This document shows positions 1-5,861 of a DNA stretch of 9,673 bases, one piece after another (positions within the stretch are counted from its first letter, which is position 1; every line of letters starts with the position of its first letter). A program made the translations under genes and the position numbers. Source of the DNA: VGDP01 sp040905845 (GTDB taxonomy: Bacteria; Pseudomonadota; Alphaproteobacteria; SP197); NCBI GenBank assembly GCA_040905845.1, contig JBBDQV010000048.1:1-9673 (forward strand), written 5' to 3'. Under the pieces are notes generated by a model that saw nothing but the letters and a program-made list of their open reading frames with translations, made no database searches and had not been told where the DNA came from.

Positions 1-993
1 GTCGGCGGGCATGCGGAACGTGACGATGATCGGCGCCTGGATCGCGTCGGGCAGCAGGGTGACGAAGCCCAGCGCGCGCATCCCGTCGACGAGCGCGCGC
101 CGGTTGTCCTCGTAGCGCCGGCCACGGCCCGCGATGCCGCCCTCCGCCTCGTGCTCGGCCAGGGCGCGATCGAACGCGGCGAGCACGTGGGTCGGCGGCG
201 TAAACCGCCACTGGCCGTTGCCTTCCATGGCGCGCCACTGGTCGTGGAGGTCGAGCGCGAGCGAGTGAGCGTTGCCTTCACGGCGCTCGAGCACCCTGCG
301 CCGGATGATCGCGTAGCCGACGCCGGGCACGCCCTCGAGGCACTTGTTCGACGAAGCGACGACCGCGTCGCACGGCAGCGCCTTGGCATCGAGCGGCAGC
401 GCGCCGAACGAACTCATCGCGTCGATGATCAGGCTGCGTCCGTGGCGCGCGACGATGCGCGCGATCTCCTCGATCGGGTTCAGGATGCCGCTGGTCGTCT
501 CGCAATGGACCGCCGCGACGTGGCTGATCGTCGGATCGCCGGCGAGCACCGCGTCGAGCGAGACGAGGTCCGGCGTGCGGTCCTCGGCCGAGGTCAGCGC
601 GATCGCCGACCGGCCCATGACCTTGGCGATCTTCATCATGCGTTCGCCGTAGGCGCCGTTGACGAGCACGAGCAAGCGACCGTCGCGCGGCACCAGCGTG
701 CCGAGCGTCGCCTCGACCGCGAACGTCCCCGAACCCTGGATCGGAACGCACGTGAAGGCGTCGCCCCCAGCGGCCAGGCCGGTCAGGCGCGACCGGATGC
801 GAGCGTTCAAGGCGATGAATTGGCGGTCCCGGCTGCCCCAATCGCGCAGCATCGCCTGCTTGACCGAAAGCGACGTTGTGAGCGGGCCTGGCGTGAGCAG
901 GAACTCGGTGTTGCCCGTGCGCTCGGCGCGCTCGGGAGCCGGCTTGTTCGACGCCAAGAGGACCTCCATGGATGGGCTTTTCGATTGCTCCAT
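1..993 (-). CDS. phnW: 2-aminoethylphosphonate--pyruvate transaminase, 3' end cut by window edge
   Basis: Cytosolic class V PLP aminotransferase that moves the amino group of 2-aminoethylphosphonate to pyruvate, giving phosphonoacetaldehyde and alanine, the first step of hydrolytic AEP degradation. I translated 331 codons without a stop; the family runs to about 365-385 residues, so roughly 40-55 C-terminal residues lie beyond position 1. Seen: LLTPGPLTTS (residues 32-41), a glycine-rich cofactor loop QGSGTFAVEA (86-95), GAYGERM (113-119), HCETTSGILNPI (163-174), DAMSSFG with D191 (expected to contact the pyridine nitrogen) and SNKCLEGVPG with K217, the expected Schiff-base lysine. QWRFTPPTHV (261-270) is also typical. 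The ATG at 993 is the first in frame after a TGA at 1026-1024; a second ATG at 969 is possible, and neither has a clear Shine-Dalgarno sequence. The N-terminus is about 20 residues longer than in enterobacterial PhnW. It is divergent from a LysR gene, the usual AEP arrangement. Identity is very likely from motifs alone. Confidence 0.95.
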   Translation of the reverse strand, partial: MEQSKSPSMEVLLASNKPAPERAERTGNTEFLLTPGPLTTSLSVKQAMLRDWGSRDRQFIALNARIRSRLTGLAAGGDAFTCVPIQGSGTFAVEATLGTLVPRDGRLLVLVNGAYGERMMKIAKVMGRSAIALTSAEDRTPDLVSLDAVLAGDPTISHVAAVHCETTSGILNPIEEIARIVARHGRSLIIDAMSSFGALPLDAKALPCDAVVASSNKCLEGVPGVGYAIIRRRVLERREGNAHSLALDLHDQWRAMEGNGQWRFTPPTHVLAAFDRALAEHEAEGGIAGRGRRYEDNRRALVDGMRALGFVTLLPDAIQAPIIVTFRMPAD

Positions 994-1070
994 ATTGACT
1001 CGGTTTCTGAATATATTGCCAATTCATTCTCATAATGATATGCATAATTATTACTAATAGATGAAGTCTA
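994..1070. promoter_or_regulatory. AT-rich divergent promoter/operator between phnW and lysR
   Basis: These 77 bases hold 21 G+C (27%) against very GC-rich flanks. They separate the divergent starts of phnW (993, minus) and the LysR gene (1071, plus). An imperfect palindrome lies at 1033-1053 around a central ATGCAT, with arms TAATGATATG and CATAATTATTA pairing if one base is bulged; this is the size and composition expected of a LysR-family site. A possible -10 for phnW (TATATT on the minus strand, 1015-1010) has no good -35, as is common for activator-dependent promoters. Divergent LysR regulators usually repress themselves and activate the neighbour with an inducer, here perhaps AEP or phosphonoacetaldehyde (inference). 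Confidence 0.6.
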
Positions 1071-1934
1071 GTGAACCACGCTCAACTCAGGGCCTTCCAC
1101 GCGGTCGCACGGGACGGCGGGTTTACCGCCGCGGCGCGGCGACTCGGCCTGACCCAGCCCGCGCTGACCGTCCAGGTCAAGGCGCTCGAGCAGGCGTACC
1201 AGGTCGAGCTGTTCCACAGGCGCGGCAAGAGCGTACGGCCGACCCGCGCCGGCCAGGAGCTCTACGACCTGACCCGCCGCATCTTCCAGCTCGAGCGCGA
1301 GGCGGAGGACTTCCTGAGCGCCGAGGGCGGGCTCCGGCGCGGCCGGGTGCGCATCGCCGCCGACGGCCCGTTCCACGTCATCGCCATGATCAAGGCGATC
1401 CGCGACGCCCTGCCCGCGTTCGAGATCGCCGTCGCGATCGGCAACTCCCAATCGGTGGTCCGCGCGCTCGTCGACTACGAAGCCGAGATCGGCGTGCTCG
1501 GCGAGCACGCGCTCGACGACCGGTTTGCCGTGCTCGCCGCCGCGCGCCACGCCCTGGTCCTGATGATCCCGCCGGGCCACGAATGGCGCGGCCGCGCGGA
1601 AGTCTCCATCCACGAGCTGGACGGCCGGCCCATGGTGCTGCGCGAGGCCGGCTCCGTGACGCGCCGGGCGTTCGACGCCGCGCTCGCCGCCTCGGGCGTC
1701 GCGCCCCTCGCCGTGCTCGAGATCGGCAGCCGCGAGGCCGTGCGCGAGGCCGTCGCCGCCGGCCTCGGCCTGGGCGTGGTCCAGGAGCCGGAGCTCGGCC
1801 ATGACACCAGGATCGGCTCGGCCCGCATTGGCGGCGCCGACGTCGCGGCCGGCGAGTTCGTGATCTGCCTCGAGGAGCGGCGCGAGAGCCGCCTGATCCG
1901 GCGCCTGACCGGGATCGTCGCCGGATCGGCCTGA
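1071..1934 (+). CDS. LysR-family regulator, AEP-catabolism-associated type
   Basis: DNA-binding transcription regulator of 287 residues, a normal LysR length. The N-terminal winged helix-turn-helix covers about residues 1-60 (LRAFHAVARDGGFTAAARRL, then LTQPALTVQVKALEQ, then the wing with LFHRRGKSVRPTRAG). The effector-binding domain runs from about 90 to the end (GRVRIAADGPFHVIAMIKAI near 88-107; REAVAAGLGLGVVQEPEL near 223-240). The start is a GTG at 1071; an in-frame TGA at 1062-1064 rules out anything longer, and the Shine-Dalgarno is weak. Its divergent placement 77 bases from phnW, and the general look of the protein, match the LysR subgroup that accompanies AEP degradation genes (TIGR03339, phn_lysR). 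The subgroup assignment is from memory and context; LysR membership is certain. Likely target: the 994-1070 region. Confidence 0.9.
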   Translation: MNHAQLRAFHAVARDGGFTAAARRLGLTQPALTVQVKALEQAYQVELFHRRGKSVRPTRAGQELYDLTRRIFQLEREAEDFLSAEGGLRRGRVRIAADGPFHVIAMIKAIRDALPAFEIAVAIGNSQSVVRALVDYEAEIGVLGEHALDDRFAVLAAARHALVLMIPPGHEWRGRAEVSIHELDGRPMVLREAGSVTRRAFDAALAASGVAPLAVLEIGSREAVREAVAAGLGLGVVQEPELGHDTRIGSARIGGADVAAGEFVICLEERRESRLIRRLTGIVAGSA

Positions 1935-1940
1935 CATGCT

Positions 1941-1959
1941 CAGCGCTCGCGCAGCGCTT
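1941..1959 (+). repeat. small GC-rich hairpin after the LysR gene
   Basis: Seven bases after the LysR stop, AGCGCT (1942-1947) is repeated at 1953-1958. Because the hexamer is self-complementary the two copies can form a six-pair stem with a five-base CGCGC loop. Only two T follow, so it is a poor intrinsic terminator; it may attenuate or be incidental in GC-rich DNA. Confidence 0.25.
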
Positions 1960-1964
1960 CGCCC

Positions 1965-2114
1965 ATGGAGGACCGGACTATCGTGCTCGATCAGGGCTCG
2001 GTCGTGGACAGCCAGCCCGACCACCTGGTGCTGTCGGGCGACGCCGTTGGGACGATCGTGCTCGTCGACGGCAGCGAGCTCACATTCCAGGGCGTCGAGG
2101 TCGTCCAGTGGTAG
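1965..2114 (+). CDS. 49-residue hypothetical ORF, resembles the tail of an RTX/beta-roll protein
   Basis: A short frame from ATG 1965 to TAG 2112-2114. Codon use is coding-like: 45 of 49 third positions are G or C. The peptide contains VVDSQPDHLVLSGDAVGTIV followed by DGSELTFQGVEVVQW, recalling the pattern DG-x-x-LTF-x-G-[IV]-E seen just after or between glycine-rich repeats of RTX-type secreted proteins. No GGxGxDxxx repeat is present and no clear Shine-Dalgarno precedes the ATG. It lies in the same frame as the LysR gene and is open from the codon after the LysR TGA, so it could only be joined to LysR by stop readthrough. It ends 9 bases before the convergent stop of the SH3b-like gene. It may be a remnant of a larger lost gene, a real small protein, or chance. 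Confidence 0.3.
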   Translation: MEDRTIVLDQGSVVDSQPDHLVLSGDAVGTIVLVDGSELTFQGVEVVQW

Positions 2115-2123
2115 GTCGCCAGA

Positions 2124-3125
2124 TCAGCAGCCGCGCGAGAAGAACCACACGTCGTTGGAGCCAGTCGGGCCATAGGCCGGCACCCAGCCCGCGGCGATCA
2201 CGGTCATTTCCTCGCCGAAGCAGGGCCCCGGCCACAGGACGTCGAGCCGTACCCACAGCTCGCCGTCGACCTCGCGCAGCTCGTTGACCGAGACATCGAG
2301 CACGTCGCCGATCATGCGCCGCCACGCCGCATCCAGCCGGACGCGCCCCGCGCCGCGATCGGGCGCGGCGAACACGTCGCCCGACCACGTCGTTTCCAGG
2401 TACGTCAGGCTTTGATCGAGCAGCTCCGCCACCGGGTGGAAAGTCCCCGCCTCGGCGGCGGCGATCCAGCCTTCGAGGCCGTCGAGCCGGACGCGATACC
2501 AGTCCCCGTCGACGGCATGGACGGTGGCGCCGGTCTCCTCGTAGCTGAACTCGGTCAACTCGAAGTCGTCCATCCGCCGGGTCGAGGCGAGGATGCGCGC
2601 CTCCACCGCAGGGCCGGCGCGGATCGCGGCGGGCACCGCCGCGACGTCGCCGGCGAGCCATGGCTCGAACAGGTCGGGCAGCTCGAGGACGCCCAGCACG
2701 CGCGCGACCTCGCGGCCCGCCGCGGCCGGCGGCGCGCCCCCGGCGGCCGCGAACGGCGTGTCGGGAACCACGGGCGTGACATCGGCGCCTGCGCAGCCGA
2801 GCTCGAGCCCGATGTTGCGGTAGGTACCAGGCGCGCCCGGTACGTAGGCGTAGGCGGCGTCGGTCACGATCGCGTCGTTGACGACGACCTCGAACATGTC
2901 CTCGTACGGCCGGACCTCCACGGTCTCGATCGTGACCGGAGCGAACCAGTCGAGGTAGACCAGAGTTTTGGCCTCGCGCAGCAACTCCGCCGCTTTCTCG
3001 GCCGTCGCCTGGTCCATCAGCTCGCAGACATCGGCTTTGGCCGTGGCCGGCGCAAGCGCGATGGCGAGACCCACGAGGCCGGCAGGAAGCCTTCCGGCCT
3101 TTCCGCGACGCACGATCCCGATCAT
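2124..3125 (-). CDS. secreted SH3b-like domain protein
   Basis: A predicted exported protein of 333 residues. The chosen ATG at 3125 gives a clean signal peptide: basic MIGIVRRGKAGR, a hydrophobic core AGLVGLAIALAP and a cleavage motif ATAKA before DVC (about residue 31/32). GGAG lies 10 bases upstream. Earlier in-frame starts (3176, 3293) would add an arginine-rich stretch and bury the signal peptide. An Ala/Gly/Pro linker lies near 125-138. Around residues 177-225 a bacterial SH3-like stretch includes ATVHAVDGDWYRVRLDGLEG with the final GWI. A second, weaker one (about 275-319) includes DGELWVRLDVLWPGPC and GWVPAYG. The protein ends VWFFSRGC. Four cysteines (34, 111, 302, 333) could form disulfides in the periplasm. 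SH3b domains often bind peptidoglycan or peptides, but no catalytic domain is visible and I do not assign a function. It is divergent from the NTF2-like gene. Confidence 0.8.
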   Translation of the reverse strand: MIGIVRRGKAGRLPAGLVGLAIALAPATAKADVCELMDQATAEKAAELLREAKTLVYLDWFAPVTIETVEVRPYEDMFEVVVNDAIVTDAAYAYVPGAPGTYRNIGLELGCAGADVTPVVPDTPFAAAGGAPPAAAGREVARVLGVLELPDLFEPWLAGDVAAVPAAIRAGPAVEARILASTRRMDDFELTEFSYEETGATVHAVDGDWYRVRLDGLEGWIAAAEAGTFHPVAELLDQSLTYLETTWSGDVFAAPDRGAGRVRLDAAWRRMIGDVLDVSVNELREVDGELWVRLDVLWPGPCFGEEMTVIAAGWVPAYGPTGSNDVWFFSRGC

Positions 3126-3229
3126 CGACGACCGACTCCGGCCGCGCTTGCGGCGACAGGGAAACCAGCGCAGCATTCTAACGCCTCCGCGCGCGCCGCG
3201 CCGGACCCTCGAGCTAAGGGAGACACGCC
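3126..3229. promoter_or_regulatory. divergent intergenic region between two secreted-protein genes
   Basis: These 104 bases lie between the divergent starts of the SH3b-like gene (minus) and the NTF2-like gene (plus), so both promoters should be here or just inside the genes. A strong Shine-Dalgarno AAGGGAG at 3216-3222, 7 bases before ATG 3230, serves the plus-strand gene. I see no convincing -35/-10 pair. Confidence 0.4.
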
Positions 3230-3697
3230 ATGGTGACCCCCAACAGGTGGGTGGTGACGGCCGCTCTGGTCCTTGCCCTCGCGGGCCCCGCAAGGGCGGC
3301 CAGTCTCGCCGACGACGAACAGATGATCCGCGACCTCGACGTGCGCTGGGTCGGCGTCGTCGCCGCGAAGGACGCCGTCGCGACCGCGGCGTTCTACGCC
3401 GAGGACGGCGTGCTCATGCCACCCGGATCGCCGCCCCAGGAGGGCCGCGAGGAGATCGCGGCGGCGTGGAGCGGGCTTTTCGCGCTGCCCGGGTTCTCGC
3501 TCACCTTCTGGCCGACGCGCCTCGTCGTCGCCCAGTCGGCGGACGTCGCGTGGGAGATCGGCGTTTACGAACTTTCGTTCACGGGCGATGCCGGGCCGGT
3601 CAACGACAAGGGCAAGTACGTCGTCGCCTGGAAGAAGGTCGACGGTATCTGGCGGGTCGGCGCCGACATCTTCAACTCGAACGGCCCGGCGCAGTAG
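3230..3697 (+). CDS. secreted NTF2/SnoaL-like (DUF4440-type) protein
   Basis: 155 residues with a signal peptide: NRWVVTAALVLALAGPARA, cleavage likely after residue 23 or 24. The mature part (about 27-150) looks like the cone-shaped NTF2/ketosteroid isomerase-like fold of the SnoaL/DUF4440 group: an opening helix ADDEQMIRDLDVRWVGVVAA, then KDAVATAAFYAEDGVLMPPG (a D/A-x-x-x-FYAEDG-x-x-MPPG pattern typical of the group), GREEIAAAW, and a closing WKKVDGIWRVGADIFNSN strand. Many members have no known reaction; this one may bind a small hydrophobic ligand in the periplasm, but nothing in sequence names it. The ATG is supported by AAGGGAG 7 bases upstream. It is convergent with the demethylase-like gene ending at 3739; the 41-base gap holds a hairpin that could terminate both. 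No clear link to phosphonate or amine metabolism. Confidence 0.85.
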   Translation: MVTPNRWVVTAALVLALAGPARAASLADDEQMIRDLDVRWVGVVAAKDAVATAAFYAEDGVLMPPGSPPQEGREEIAAAWSGLFALPGFSLTFWPTRLVVAQSADVAWEIGVYELSFTGDAGPVNDKGKYVVAWKKVDGIWRVGADIFNSNGPAQ

Positions 3698-3713
3698 CAG
3701 GAGCGATGGCGCG

Positions 3714-3749
3714 GCAGGGGCGGGTCTGAGACCCGCCTCTACAGGGGCA
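3714..3749 (-). repeat. palindromic dispersed repeat, copy 1 (overlaps a stop codon)
   Basis: On the plus strand GGCGGGTC (3719-3726) pairs perfectly with GACCCGCC (3730-3737) around a TGA loop; pairing continues imperfectly to 3714 and 3742. Read on the minus strand from 3749, TGCCCCTGTAGAGGCGGG matches copy 2 (from 5797, plus strand) TGGCCCTGTAGCGGCGGG at 16 of 18 bases, and the match continues through the hairpin. The minus-strand gene's TAG (3741-3739) lies inside it. It sits between convergent genes and may also act as a two-way terminator, though no T run follows. Confidence 0.8.
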
Positions 3750-5784
3750 GGCACAAACGCATCGAGTCGTAAATCGCGGCGTGGATATTGCGCGAGGCGA
3801 TGGCATCGCCGACGCGCCAGAGCTTGAATTTGCCGCCCGCGTTGTTGACCACCGCTTGCTCGCGGCCCTCGACGAGCGCCTCGTAGTCGACCTCGCCGAG
3901 GTTCGACGAGCGCGGGCGCAACGCGAAGTAGAGCTCGTCCACGGGCAGCGTGCCGTGCTCGGCGACGACCTGATCGACCAGGCGTTCCTCCTCGTGCCCC
4001 GAGTACTCGTGCCTGAGCACGGCGACCAACTGGTTGCCCTCGCGCCCGACCTCGACGAGCCGCAGGTTCGGGCTCATCACCACCTTGAGCTTGTGCAGCT
4101 CGCGCAGATGGATGGCGAAGTTGGTCGCGCCCAACGCTTCGGCGACCATGCGGTCGGGCGTCGCCAGCTCGACCAGCGAGCCCCGGTTTGCCAGGTGCTC
4201 GGCGACGCCCGCCCCCTGGTGCTGGCCGTTGTCGTCGAACACGAGCACGTTCTCGCCTGGCTGGGTCGCGCCCGACAAGATGTCCCATGTCGATACCGCG
4301 TTGCCGTCGCCCTTGAACGCGCCCTTGTTGGGCCGCCCGCCGGTCGCGACCAGCACGGCGTCGGGGTTCTCGGCCTCGATCGTCTCGACCGTCGCGGCCG
4401 TGCCGAGCCGCACGTCGACTCCGAGCCGGCGTACCTCGGCGTCGAGCCAGCGCGCGATGCCGGTCAGGCTGTCGCGCCACGGCGCCTTGGCGGCGAGATT
4501 GATCTGGCCGCCGGCGCGCGCCTCGCGCTCGAACAGGATCACTCGGTGGCCGCGCAGCGCCGCGACGCGCGCGGCCTCGAGCCCGCCGGGCCCGGCGCCG
4601 GCGACGACCACGGTCTTGCGCGGACCCGACGATCTCGGCAGCTCGTGCGGGATCGTCCTCTCGCGCCCCGTGGCGACGTTCTGGATGCACAACGCCCCGC
4701 CGCCCGTGTAGAGGCGGTCGATGCAGAAGTTCGCGCCGACGCACTGGCGGATTTGCTCGGGCCGGCCCTCCATCAGCTTCCTCGCGATGTGCGGATCGGC
4801 GATGTGGGCGCGGGTCATGGCGACCAGATCGACGTGGCCCTCCTCGATCGCGCGCGCGGCGGTCGCGAGATCGGCGATCTTGCCGGCGTGGAACACCGGC
4901 AGGTCGACGGCAGCCTTGATCGCGCTCGCCAGGTAGAGGAACGGCGCCGGCGGAAACGCCATGTTCGGGATGTTGAGCGCGAGCCCGATATGGTCGGCCG
5001 GCTGGGCGTGCATGACGTTCATGAAATCGACGAGCCCCGAGCCGGCGATGCGCCGCGCGACCTCGAGCATGTCGTCCTGGCCGAGCCCGCCCTCGATCAG
5101 CTCGTCGCCCGACAGCCGGGCGCCGACGATGTAGTCCTCGCCCACCTCCTTGCGGATGGCGCCGAGCACCGCCATGCCGAAGCGCATCCGGTTGTCCAGG
5201 CCGCCGCCGTATTCGTCGGTACGCGCGTTCCACTTGGGCGACAGGAACTGGTTGATCAGGTGCGCGCCGGCAAGCATGACCTCGACGCCGTCGAGCCCGC
5301 CGTCGCGGCAGCGGCGCGCGGCGCGCGCGTAATCGCCGATGATGCGCGTGATATCGAAGTCCTCGATCTCCTTGGGCAGCGCGCGGTGCTGCGGCTCGCG
5401 CGTGACCGAGGGCGCGACGAGCGGGAGCCAGTCGGCCGCGTCCCATCGGTTGCGCCGGCCCATGTGGCTGATCTGGCACATGATCGCCGCGCCGTGCCGG
5501 TGGACGCGGGCGGCGAACTGCTCGAGCACCGGGATCACCGCGTCGTTGGTCACCGCGACCTGGCCGAACGCGGTCGCGGGCGAATCCGGCGAGACCGACG
5601 AGGAGCCGCCGAACATGGTGAGCCCGATGCCGCCCTTGGCCTTCTCCTCGTGGTAGAGCTGGTAGCGCTCGCCCGGCACGCCGGCCTCGGCGTAGCCCGG
5701 CGCGTGCGCCGTCGACATGATCCGATTGCGGATCACGAGCCCCTTGAGCGTGAAGGGTCGAAGCAGCGCCTCGTAGCCGGGCAT
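3739..5784 (-). CDS. TMADH-type FMN/FAD oxidoreductase, DgcA / N-methylproline demethylase-like (paralogue A)
   Basis: 681-residue cytosolic flavoprotein with the trimethylamine dehydrogenase / 2,4-dienoyl-CoA reductase architecture, closest in my memory to dimethylglycine demethylase DgcA and N-methylproline demethylase. An old-yellow-enzyme barrel covers about 1-340 (RNRIMSTAHAPG at 19-30; FLSPKWNARTDEYGG at 180-194; MTRAHIADPHIARKLMEG at 323-340). A cluster loop follows (C348, C354, C366) with A351 where TMADH has its second cluster Cys. The FAD/NAD Rossmann part starts at VVVAGAGPGGLEAARV (392-407) and ends with GDAIASRNIHAAIYDSMRLC (659-678). A28 replaces the Cys that binds FMN covalently in TMADH. 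Expected chemistry is oxidative N-demethylation, passing electrons to a ferredoxin or ETF; neither partner is in the window. Start ATG 5784 aligns with the upstream paralogue's start, without a clear Shine-Dalgarno. Last gene of the probable operon. Its tail LCLPL differs from the LCKDL of paralogue B and is encoded by a repeat. Substrate unknown. Confidence 0.9.
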   Translation of the reverse strand: MPGYEALLRPFTLKGLVIRNRIMSTAHAPGYAEAGVPGERYQLYHEEKAKGGIGLTMFGGSSSVSPDSPATAFGQVAVTNDAVIPVLEQFAARVHRHGAAIMCQISHMGRRNRWDAADWLPLVAPSVTREPQHRALPKEIEDFDITRIIGDYARAARRCRDGGLDGVEVMLAGAHLINQFLSPKWNARTDEYGGGLDNRMRFGMAVLGAIRKEVGEDYIVGARLSGDELIEGGLGQDDMLEVARRIAGSGLVDFMNVMHAQPADHIGLALNIPNMAFPPAPFLYLASAIKAAVDLPVFHAGKIADLATAARAIEEGHVDLVAMTRAHIADPHIARKLMEGRPEQIRQCVGANFCIDRLYTGGGALCIQNVATGRERTIPHELPRSSGPRKTVVVAGAGPGGLEAARVAALRGHRVILFEREARAGGQINLAAKAPWRDSLTGIARWLDAEVRRLGVDVRLGTAATVETIEAENPDAVLVATGGRPNKGAFKGDGNAVSTWDILSGATQPGENVLVFDDNGQHQGAGVAEHLANRGSLVELATPDRMVAEALGATNFAIHLRELHKLKVVMSPNLRLVEVGREGNQLVAVLRHEYSGHEEERLVDQVVAEHGTLPVDELYFALRPRSSNLGEVDYEALVEGREQAVVNNAGGKFKLWRVGDAIASRNIHAAIYDSMRLCLPL

Positions 5785-5796
5785 CGGAGCGCTCTA

Positions 5797-5832
5797 TGGC
5801 CCTGTAGCGGCGGGTCTCGGACCCGCCCCTAC
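5797..5832 (+). repeat. palindromic dispersed repeat, copy 2
   Basis: GTAGCGGCGGGTC (5804-5816) and GACCCGCCCCTAC (5820-5832) are inverted repeats with 12 of 13 pairs and a TCG loop. It lies in the 77-base gap between the two tandem demethylase-like genes, and is in inverse orientation to copy 1 at 3714-3749. The hairpin might reduce transcription into, or stabilise message ends around, paralogue A. Similar GTAGGGGCGGGT-type palindromes are, from memory, common dispersed elements in environmental bacterial genomes. Confidence 0.8.
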
Positions 5833-5861
5833 GACGGTCGCAGCATACGCGCGGACGGCCA

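Noticed and set aside
151..1035. Plus-strand frame opposite phnW
   Set aside because: Arg/Asp/Ala-rich shadow; the minus strand carries the full set of PhnW motifs including the PLP lysine.
1068..2024. Minus-strand frame opposite the LysR gene
   Set aside because: No recognisable domain; the plus strand encodes a complete LysR protein with a proper helix-turn-helix.
1932..2114. LysR C-terminal extension by readthrough or recoding
   Set aside because: LysR ends at its normal family length at the TGA and the following peptide resembles an unrelated protein type; no recoding signal is apparent.
3126..3293. Longer N-terminus for the SH3b-like protein (starts at 3176 or 3293)
   Set aside because: It would put an Arg-rich, motif-free stretch before an obvious signal peptide and overlap the NTF2-like gene's start region; the start at 3125 gives a normal exported protein.
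3122..5479. Long minus-strand frame overlapping paralogue A in another frame
   Set aside because: Arginine/proline-rich composition and no motifs; paralogue A in its own frame matches a known family end to end.
5797..5832. Copy 2 hairpin as a classical Rho-independent terminator
   Set aside because: The stem is strong but no T run follows on either strand, and it recurs elsewhere as a dispersed repeat; at most it has a partial effect.
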